Source: CAIMUS01 sp963708455 (GTDB taxonomy: Bacteria; Pseudomonadota; Gammaproteobacteria; Competibacterales; Competibacteraceae). From it: a stretch of DNA of 64,000 bases. The notes under the pieces are model-generated. The model was given only the letters and a program-made list of their open reading frames with translations, was not told the DNA's origin and did not search any database. Each line of letters begins with the position of its first letter. Position 1 is the stretch's first letter. The translations under genes were made by a program, and so were the position numbers. Where the stretch lies: assembly GCA_963708455.1 (NCBI GenBank), contig CAVPSQ010000010.1, positions 1,680,965-1,744,964 on the forward strand. The letters run 5' to 3'. Shown here one piece after another: positions 57,301 to 64,000 of this stretch.

Positions 57301-57874
57301 TCTCCAAGTCCGCCCTGCTCTCGCTGATCGCCTCCATCCTTTATCTGGATGCGGTGGTCCGGCGGCGGGAAGTTGCTGGGCGGCAGGCGCTTTCCGCCCA
57401 CTGCAGATCTTCTTCGAGGAGGCCAACAAGGTCCTGACCGGCATCGCCTCGGGCGCAGCCTGCCGAACAGGACGCCGCAGCCGGCGCCAACCAGACCGCG
57501 CAGATCTTCCTGGACATGTGGCGGGACGGGCGCAAGTACCAGTGCTTCCTGCACGTTCTGGCCCAGACCGTCTCGGAACTGCCCGCGGGCATCCTGTCCT
57601 CCTGCAACAACGGCTTCTTCGGGCAGACCAAGAACGACCGCGACCGGGCAGCGATCCTGGCGCACATCGCCCGCAACACGAAGGGCTTTGTCAACAGCGA
57701 GTACGACCGCTTCATCGCCCGCATGCCGATCGGCATGGCGGTGGCCAAGCTGGGCTACACCCAGGACATCCTCGAGATGGAGCCTTACCTGATCCGCTCC
57801 CTGATGCTGGCAGTGGCCGAGCCAACGACCGGGAGATCTTCAATCATTACCAGACGCTTGGCACTTTTTCTTAG
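54318..57874 (+). CDS. HerA/VirB4-like ATPase with Ser-rich middle, many frameshifts
   Basis: Reading the three frames together gives one protein of about 1,180 residues. It starts MSAFFIDRWIETSTTKVSQA. Walker A is SADTGFGKSVAAERLAYE (near 56,475) with VLDFGQGWRK after it, and the Walker B-like IFFEEANKVLTGIASGA lies near 57,410. Later RDGRKYQCFLHVLAQTVSEL fits the sensor region, with FFGQTKNDRDRAAILAH beyond. Between about 55,240 and 55,920 lies a Ser/Gly/His-rich block (SVSDGVSSSESVAHTDGQ, SHSQSHTQGTSHSVTETEG). At least ten frameshifts split it, near 54,545, 54,800, 55,395, 55,670, 55,985, 56,360, 56,820, 57,390 and others. Its role may be DNA or protein transport; this is an inference. Confidence 0.68.
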
Positions 57875-57912
57875 GCTGTGGATTATCGAAACCATTAACT
57901 GGAGGCTAATCC

Positions 57913-58830
57913 ATGAAAAAATCCTTGATCATCATTATCGGTCTGGCGCTGCTGGCTGGTGGGCTGACCCTATCCCTGCTGACCTTGTACGTCCAGCCCA
58001 CCACAATAGTGGCAGCCCGGCAGGATTTGGCCGGCCGGGACGCGCCTGACAGCTGACCTGTTGGAAGAGAGCCGTGTCCCCAAAGCAGCTGTCCCAGAAG
58101 GAGTTTTTACAGCGGTGGAAGAGGCAGTGGGATGGTATTGACCGCTGACCGCGTCCACGGGGATGCCATCACAACTTATGTGGCCGGCGACAGCACTGCC
58201 GCGGCAGGTATCCCAGCCAAGCTATCACCGGACAGCGTGGCCATCGCTGTGGACGTGGACCAGGCGACCGGGCTGGCAGGCATCGTGCGCACCGGGCAGC
58301 GGGTGGCGGTGATCGCCATCCTCGACCCGCAAGCCATCCAGCGTGACGTAGGCGGCAGCGTGATCCCGGCTTATCTGCCCACAGAGGTGGCCCCGTTTGG
58401 GGAGGGTGATACGCCCGAGAGCGCACAACCTACGCCGACCCCAGCCCCGACGGCCACACCCCAGCCGCCGTTATCGCCGGTGGCCAGCATCACCATCAAG
58501 GGGCTGCGCGTGCTGGTGGTGCCCCAATCCTTCCGCTACGAAGAGCTGCCGGCGACCAGTGGGGAAGCCGAGCTGTTCGCCAGCGCCCGCACCAGCCAGG
58601 TCGCCCAGGCCGGCAGCGTGGTGCTGCTCGAAGCTCCGCTGGCCCCGGTGCAGGTAGCCCCGGGTTACCAGGTCAGCCCAGCGGAGCTGCTGGCCTTGCT
58701 CAACCAGGTCGCCACCATCCACCTGGTCCTGGAGCCGAGCGACGGATTGACGATCGAGACCGCCAGCCTGGAGCCGGTCGATCTGGCTAACCTGTATGAA
58801 CGCATTACCGGATACGAGTTGAACCCATAG
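57913..58830 (+). CDS. cpaB: CpaB/RcpC pilus assembly protein, SAF domain, frameshifted
   Basis: Periplasmic protein of the tad pilus machine. The ATG at 57913 (GGAGG upstream) gives MKKSLIIIIGLALLAGGLTL, an N-terminal anchor. Then TTIVAARQDLAGRDA; a frame change near 58,045 and another near 58,115 lead to VLTADRVHGDAITTYVAG and the SAF domain VAIAVDVDQATGLAGIVRTG. A linker PTPTPAPTATPQPPLSP follows, then RGAPF-like beta parts. The frame from 58132 to the end is intact. About 305 residues when rejoined. The Pro/Thr linker is common in Chloroflexota. Confidence 0.8.
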
Positions 58831-58846
58831 GATCGGAGGAGTTGCC

Positions 58847-60129
58847 ATGAGCATTACCGTTGGATTTGCCAGCCCCGACCTCCAGCTCATTGCCCGGGAT
58901 TATGTGGGCATGGTGGGCGAGTTCCAGATGACCTTGATGATGATGCAGAACAACTGGGAGCTGTTCCAGCGCAATTTGAAGGACGGTGAGCCGGATTTGC
59001 TGATCATCTTTGCCGACGTCGCTCCGGGCATCGACGCGCTGGTCGACCAGCTTGCCAGATTGAATAGCGCAGTGGCGATTGTCTTGCTCCCGCCGGGCTG
59101 GGCTGACCTGCAGGGTGGTCGAGCAGGTCGATACGGTGCGCGGCGCCTACATCCAGCCAGCAGCTCCTGCTGAAGTGCTCAAGCGCGGCAACAGCGCGGT
59201 GCAGACTGAGCGCGCCCGGCGCCAGGCGATCTCGCCCATGGAAAAATCCTTCACCCGGGCTGACCGCTCGGCGGCGGTGGTGGGCACACGGGTGATCGCC
59301 TTCGTCTCAGCGCAAGGCGGGGTGGGTAAGTCTACCCTGGCTGAAGGGCTGGGCTTTGAGCTGGCTGCCCGCCGCAACATCCAATCGTTGCTGTTCTCCT
59401 TCGATTTGCCGCCTACCGCCAGCCTGCGGCTGGATCTGCACTACCAGCCCAGCGCCCAGGAATTCTTCGCCCATCCCGGCTCGCCCGGCTTCAAGGAGTC
59501 CCATTCAGACCAGCAAGGAAGGCCTGGACGTGGTGGTCGCCCCTTGCGAGTCGTACACTTATGCCAACGCAGCCACCACCAGCCCGGGGAGCCAGGTTCG
59601 ATTCGCTCGCTGGTTATCACCTCATATGCCTTCAACTATGGCGCGATCTTGCTCGATCTGCCCTCCGGCGAAGGCGCCTGGACGATGCAGCCCCTGCTGG
59701 CAGCCAACCTGGTGATCATCGTTGCCCGGCCGACGCTGGAGCGGCGTGCGCGCCACGGCGCACGTCGCCAAATTGCTGACCGAGAGCCTGCAGAGCAACC
59801 ACCGCATCCCCAAGGAGAACATTTTCGTCGTGCTCAACCAGCGCACCAAGCAATCCAATTACACGGCTTCCAGCTTCCACCAGAAAGGGGCAAACCAGTT
59901 TGGCTGGTTCCCGCCGGTGATGACTACCATCGACTACGACCCGGTCATCCCCCAGGCGCAGGACCAGGCGCGGCCGGCAGTCAACGTCTCCGAGGATCTG
60001 GGCAAAAACATCACCGCCCTGGCGGATACTTTCTATGGCAACCTGCACAACCCATCCACCAACGGCCGGCACAAAGGCCGCAGTTTCATGGGTATCCGTG
60101 TCCGCATGGAGGCTGAGCGATGGTTTTAG
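58847..60129 (+). CDS. cpaE: CpaE/TadZ, MinD-like pilus localisation ATPase, frameshifted
   Basis: MinD-family protein that positions the tad machine. The N-terminal receiver-like part starts MSITVGFASPDLQLIARDYV and ends near LLPPGWADLQG, where the frame breaks (about 59,115). The deviant Walker A is VSAQGGVGKSTLAEGLGFEL in the next frame; then FSFDLPPTASLRLDL, GAILLDLPSGEGAW and NIFVVLNQRTKQSNY. Further breaks near 59,500, 59,600 and 59,745. Rejoined it is about 425 residues. The ATG is preceded by CGGAGGAG. Confidence 0.82.
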
Positions 60130-61448
60130 GAATGTTAGATGAGTTTGCCCAGCCGCACGCGTCCTGAACGACCGGGATATCCAGCGCCAGATCATCGACG
60201 AGGTGATCGAGGCCATCAACCGTGAATTCGAACTCGTCCATCCTGCGCTCCCCGGATCAGACGGACCAGGAGAAGATCAAAAGCCGCATCCACGTCCTGG
60301 CCGGCAAGGCCCACCGCCTCCGCGGGATCGTGCCTTCTGCACAGGATCACACCAGCCTGACAGAGGAGATCGCCCGGCGGGTTTTAGGTTTGGGTTTCCT
60401 GGACCTGCTCCTGCCGCCAGCGCGCAGCGATCTGACTGAGATCACATCTACTCTTCGGGCCTGGTGCAGGTGATGCCTAAGGGCAGCGTGCGCTGGGAGA
60501 CGATCGATTTACAGGTGGAGGCCAGCGAAGTGTGGCGGGTCATCAACCTGCTGTTGGGAGGCCAGTCGAAGGCGCTCAACGAAGCCACGCCCAGCGTGAA
60601 TGCCCGTCTGCCGGTAACGCCACAACCCGGGCGGTGGGCGGATCAAGGTATTGCACCCGGTCATCGCCCCAGGAGAGGGCTACCCGTCGATCAACATCCG
60701 CCTGTACGAGCAGAAACCGGTGCTGCCGGAATGGCTGCTGGAACGGGGTCTGATGGCGCCAGAGATCATGGAGTTCCTGGGGGCGGCGATGCGGGCTGGC
60801 CAGGGATTGCTGATCACCGGCGGGACGCGCACCGGCAAGACCACCCTGCTCTCGGCGCTGTGCAACTTCCTGCCCAAAGGCTGGCGCATCGTCAAGATCG
60901 AGGACCCGGCGGAGATCTGGATCGACCGCCCGACAGTGCAGACCGTCGAAGCCAGGCCGGTGCCCCGGGATCGGAAGTGCCGCCCTACACCCTGGCGGAT
61001 GGGGTGGATGACGCCATGCGCATGTCGCCGGATTACCTGATCGTGGGCGAGGTGCGCGACGGGCGAGCGGCTATGGCCATGTTCCGCGCCATGCTGACTG
61101 GCCATTCGGGCGCCTGCACCTTCCACGCCGACTCGCCCGCGCGAGGCCTTCCGCCGCCTGGCGACGATTATGGGGGCTGACGAAGGCGTGCGCCCGCACG
61201 AAGCTGCCCAGGTGATGGCGGACAGCCTCGACATGCTGGTGCAGATCGGTCTGCGACACGAGGTGCGCCGGGTGACTGAGATCGTGCAGATCAGCCGGGT
61301 TTCCCAGGGTCAGCGGGTGCGCTACGAACACCTGTGGCGTTTCGACGAAAGCTCAACTCCAAACGAGCCACGCTGGATCCATGTCCAGGGTAACGGCTCA
61401 GAACCACAAGAAGTGGATGAACTTTTAACCATTTACACAGGAGGATAA
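60120..61448 (+). CDS. cpaF: CpaF/TadA pilus ATPase, frameshifted
   Basis: Secretion-type ATPase that powers the tad pilus. It starts MVLGMLDEFAQPHA, overlapping the cpaE stop. Blocks in successive frames are DRDIQRQIIDEVIEAINREF, IHVLAGKAHRLRGIVPSAQD, IARRVLGLGFLDLLL, then HPVIAPGEGYPSINIRLYEQ. Walker A is LLITGGTRTGKTTLLSALCN (near 60,810), then IVKIEDPAEIWIDRPTVQT, MRMSPDYLIVGEVRDGRAAM (Walker B), and GHSGACTFHADSPA. At least five breaks (near 60,165, 60,235, 60,440, 60,630, 60,960, 61,140). Length when joined is about 440 residues. Confidence 0.85.
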
Positions 61449-61452
61449 AGTC

Positions 61453-62367
61453 ATGGATATGATGACCACCATCTTTTTGATCGCCGGGATTGTGCTATCG
61501 ATTGTGGCGCTCATCGGCTGGGAGCTTTCCGGGCGCTGGGCATACCTGATGTCCCGCAGCGCCCGCCGCTTGAAGGACGCCGAGACGGTCGAGTTCGTCG
61601 AAGGATTATCCGATCTTCCCAGGGGATCCCTGCAGTACCGCTTGAGGGAAGCCCAGGTGGAGCTGACCCCGACCCAATTCATCCTGCTGGCGCTGGGATT
61701 GGGCATTGCCGGCGCGCTGCTGAGCTGGGCGTTCTTCATCCCCGGGCTGCCCTCCCTGGCGGTGGGCGGCATGTTGGCTTATCTGCCATTCGCCTATATT
61801 CAGGAGAAAGGGCGCAGCCGGGGGAGGATGATCGACGAGAAGCTGGCCATCGCCCTGTCGCGCATCGCCCCGGGCTTGCAGGTCAACCGGGGCCTGGATG
61901 ACGTGCTGGAGGAGGTTGCCCGCTCGCTGAGCTCGGAGGGATCCAACCCATTGACGCCTGAGCTGCTCAAGACCGCCAAGGACATTCGCAGCCGCAGCGC
62001 CGAGCAGGCGCTGCGCGACCTGGCAAAGCGCTCACCGTCGCTCTCGCTTTCCAACGTAGCCATGCTGCTGGAGAGCTACCACCGGGCAGGGGGCGGGCAG
62101 TATGCGCTGGTGTTCAGCGAGACTGCCTCATCGATCCAGCGCATCATCGCCGTGCGCACCCACGCCCAGGCCAAGGCTGCCCAGCCGCTGCAGTCGGCGC
62201 GGCTGATCCCGTTGATGCTGGCTCTCGTCCTGCTGGTGATGATCGGCGATCCGGCTACCCGTGCTTCATTCAGCCATCCGCTGGTGCAGGTGGCCCTGGC
62301 CGTAGCAGTCGGGGTGATGGTGATTGGGTACCTGTACATGCGCAGCGAAGTGATGAAGGTCGTGTAA
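61453..62367 (+). CDS. tadB: TadB inner-membrane platform protein
   Basis: One of the two tad pilus platform proteins (T2SSF family). 304 residues, unbroken. N-terminal segment TIFLIAGIVLSIVALIGWEL, then membrane helices near LALGLGIAGALLSWAFFIPG. The T2SSF core has MIDEKLAIALSRIAPGLQVN and a C-terminal IPLMLALVLLVMIGDPATRA. It starts 4 nt after cpaF with AGGAGG before the ATG. Confidence 0.88.
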   Translation: MDMMTTIFLIAGIVLSIVALIGWELSGRWAYLMSRSARRLKDAETVEFVEGLSDLPRGSLQYRLREAQVELTPTQFILLALGLGIAGALLSWAFFIPGLPSLAVGGMLAYLPFAYIQEKGRSRGRMIDEKLAIALSRIAPGLQVNRGLDDVLEEVARSLSSEGSNPLTPELLKTAKDIRSRSAEQALRDLAKRSPSLSLSNVAMLLESYHRAGGGQYALVFSETASSIQRIIAVRTHAQAKAAQPLQSARLIPLMLALVLLVMIGDPATRASFSHPLVQVALAVAVGVMVIGYLYMRSEVMKVV

Positions 62368-62378
62368 GGAGGGCAAGC

Positions 62379-63242
62379 ATGGAAGGCATGATCCTGTTGA
62401 TTGCACTACTTACGATGGTCGCTGTAGGTTATGCGGCGAACAAATTCATCACCATCGCCGACCCCGGCGTAGCGAAGCGGCTGGGAAAAGCTGAGCAGCC
62501 GGCGGTGAAACGGGAGGCGCTGGAATGGGTGGGCTTGCCGCTCGCCCGGGTGATCCCGCGCTACTTCAAGCGCATCGAGCTGGACCTGTACTGGGCGGCA
62601 TTCTCCGATCCATCCTGGTCAGGCAAGACGGCTGCCTGGGTGGTCGGTCGCCAGGTGCTGGCCGCGGCTGCCATGGGCGCCCTAACCGCCTGGGCGCTGC
62701 GCAGCAATCTGGGGTTGCTGATCGGGGGACTGGCCGGCTGGACCCTGATGCAGGCCGACCTGGCCGGGAAGGCTGCCAGCGCCCGCAAGCGCATCTCGCA
62801 GGAGCTGCCCGAGTTCCTGCAGTTGATGGCGGCCAAGTCCGCCAGCGGGGCCGGGCTGGAAGCTGTGCTTTCTCGCGCCGCCCAGGGCGAGGGCTACCTG
62901 CCAGCCTGGCTGCGGCGTGTGTTAGCCATCGCCCACGGGCGCAGCCTGCTGCCCACCCGGGAGACGGGGGCCGGCATTTTATTAGTGGAGGCGGAGCGCA
63001 GCGGGCACCCTGACCTGGTCAGCTTCGCCATCCAGATGGGTTTTGCCCGCCAGGGCAGCCAGGTGCAGGAGATCTTGACCCGCCTGGCAATCCAGTTCTC
63101 GGATACCTATATCGGGCAGGCGGAGATCCGCACCGAGCGCCTGGCCAACACCTTGGGAGTCCTGGTGGCGGTCTTTTACTTCCTACCTTTCCTGATCGTA
63201 ATTTTATTCGTGGTCGGCGTGCCGCTGATCGAGGCATTTTAG
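62379..63242 (+). CDS. tadC: TadC inner-membrane platform protein
   Basis: Second tad platform protein, 287 residues, unbroken. Opening MEGMILLIALLTMVAVGYAA gives a membrane segment, then RISQELPEFLQLMAAKSASG and GLEAVLSRAAQGEGYLP of the T2SSF core, IQMGFARQGSQVQEILTRLA, and C-terminal LGVLVAVFYFLPFLIVILFV. AGGAGG lies 8 nt before the ATG. The order cpaF-tadB-tadC is standard. Confidence 0.88.
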   Translation: MEGMILLIALLTMVAVGYAANKFITIADPGVAKRLGKAEQPAVKREALEWVGLPLARVIPRYFKRIELDLYWAAFSDPSWSGKTAAWVVGRQVLAAAAMGALTAWALRSNLGLLIGGLAGWTLMQADLAGKAASARKRISQELPEFLQLMAAKSASGAGLEAVLSRAAQGEGYLPAWLRRVLAIAHGRSLLPTRETGAGILLVEAERSGHPDLVSFAIQMGFARQGSQVQEILTRLAIQFSDTYIGQAEIRTERLANTLGVLVAVFYFLPFLIVILFVVGVPLIEAF

Positions 63243-63277
63243 CAGATCGACAACCATACATTTCAAGGAGGTTACCC

Positions 63278-63496
63278 ATGTTCGCACCAATCAAATCCAT
63301 CGGTTCAAACCTATCCAAAAGCGCGTCGAGATTGCAAGTGTTCACGCACAGCCGGCGCAGCCAGCGCGGCGAGGAGTCAGCCAGCGTGGCGGCCATCACC
63401 GGGCTGGTGCTGCTGATCATCCTGGTGGTAATGGGCATCTTCCGCGGTGCCCTGATTGCGGCCTTCGAGCGCATCGCTGGCCTGCTCGGGTTCTAG
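63278..63496 (+). CDS. Small pilin-like or secretion-associated protein
   Basis: 72 residues: a basic N-terminus with SRRSQRGEESASVAAITG followed by one hydrophobic segment LVLLIILVVMGIFRGALIAA. The GEE...V pattern before a hydrophobic stretch resembles the cleavage region of Flp-type prepilins or TadE/F pseudopilins, but the glutamate position is not exact. Strong AGGAGG precedes the ATG. Likely the pilin or a pseudopilin of the cluster. Confidence 0.5.
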   Translation: MFAPIKSIGSNLSKSASRLQVFTHSRRSQRGEESASVAAITGLVLLIILVVMGIFRGALIAAFERIAGLLGF

Positions 63497-63620
63497 GAAA
63501 CAGGATCAAGATCAATGACACGCGGACACTTCGACAAGCTCAGTGCAAGCTACGGAAGTGCGCGGAGAAGAACATTTCACTATTCTCGTTTCTCTACTCC
63601 GCTTTAACCTGGCGGTATTG

Positions 63621-64000
63621 ATGGCAAAACGCGAAAGAGTGCCAGCACAGTCGAGTTCGCCGCCAGCGTGGTGCTGGTGATCCTGATGTTCCTGGGCATG
63701 GTGCAGTTTGGGGCTTACCTGTGGGCGTCTTCTGTGGTGGAGAATGCTGCCCGGCACGGGGCGCGCATGGGCTCGGTGGCTCAGAGCTGCGCCGCCTGCC
63801 AGGCGGTCAGCGCCGCGCAGGCAGCGCTGAAAGGCCAGCCGGTGATCCAAGACCCATCGGTTTCGGTGCTGGCTCCAGGGGGCGTGGTGGGATCGACGGT
63901 CAAGATCCGCGTCTCGGCGCGCATCCGCTCTTCCTGCCGGCCGGCGACACGCTGGGATTGGATAAGCTGACCACGGTGCAGGCTGAGGCGACCTTTCGCC
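63621..64000 (+). CDS. TadE-like pseudopilin, frameshifted, cut by the window end
   Basis: ATG 63621 begins MAKRERVPA; after a break near 63,645 the frame reads STVEFAASVVLVILMFLGMV, the TadE motif 'x-V-E-F-A' with a single membrane segment, then QFGAYLWASSVVENAARHGA. A second break near 63,930 precedes PAGDTLGLDKLTTVQAEATF, at the window end. The gene continues outside. Upstream, 63,497-63,620 is noncoding and includes a CTTCGACAAGCTCAGTGCAAG-like short motif. Confidence 0.68.

Noticed and set aside
63512..63620. A CTTCGACAAGCTCAGTGCAAG motif as an attachment site
   Set aside because: Short motifs like this are common across genomes and only one copy is seen here.

Overview
Most of the window (about 1-53,265) reads as the chromosome of a gammaproteobacterium. 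The evidence is gene order: a lipA-lipB-ybeD-aminotransferase-dacA-rlpA-mltB-rodA-mrdA-mreDCB series next to gatCAB, plus mpl, zapD, pilBCD-coaE and a ccoNOQP-ccoG-fixH respiratory cluster. A Competibacter-like or related lineage would fit, but that is a guess and I could run no search.

Layout. 1-8,110: a type I-B CRISPR-Cas operon (cas8b, 5' end cut by the window edge, then cas7-cas5-cas3-cas6-cas1-cas2-cas4). 8,111-8,283: leader with a recognisable promoter. 8,284-12,096: an array of 52 apparently identical 37-bp repeats and 51 spacers, one of them 62 nt instead of about 33-39. 12,269-15,362: an accessory zone with an antitoxin gene, a PIN toxin cut off by an IS200/IS605-type element, an IS4-family element nested inside the end of that IS200 element with visible inverted repeats and a 9-bp target duplication, and a short tyrosine recombinase. 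15,584-29,103 (minus strand): a DUF2238 membrane protein, lipoate synthesis, and the rod-shape and peptidoglycan gene set. 29,218-34,493 (plus): gatCAB, a small membrane protein and mpl. 34,564-41,489 (minus): a LysR regulator, fixH, ccoG and the cbb3 oxidase genes. 41,950-44,828: an ABC exporter and a nucleotidyltransferase-like protein in AT-richer DNA. 45,062-51,793: a GalT-like enzyme, tRNA-Ser(CGA), the type IV pilus genes pilBCD, coaE and zapD. 51,812-53,268 (minus): an acyl-CoA synthetase that loses its 5' end.

At about 53,265 the sequence changes character. The acyl-CoA synthetase loses its N-terminus and a membrane protein on the opposite strand loses its own N-terminus at the same point. 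From there to 64,000 runs a plus-strand cluster: a large HerA/VirB4-like ATPase with a Ser-rich middle, followed by tad pilus genes (cpaB, cpaE/tadZ, cpaF/tadA, tadB, tadC, a small pilin-like gene, tadE). Strong AGGAGG ribosome sites and a 'PTPTPAPTATPQPP' linker resemble Chloroflexota, and frameshifts occur every few hundred bases. I think this is probably a chimeric join of two organisms from a mixed sample, the right part at low coverage; a real transfer is the alternative.

Single-base frameshifts also break cas3, gatB, rlpA (twice), the LysR gene, the acyl-CoA synthetase and the IS4 transposase. Because gatB is essential in organisms that use the indirect glutaminyl or asparaginyl-tRNA route, many of these are probably sequence errors rather than real mutations.
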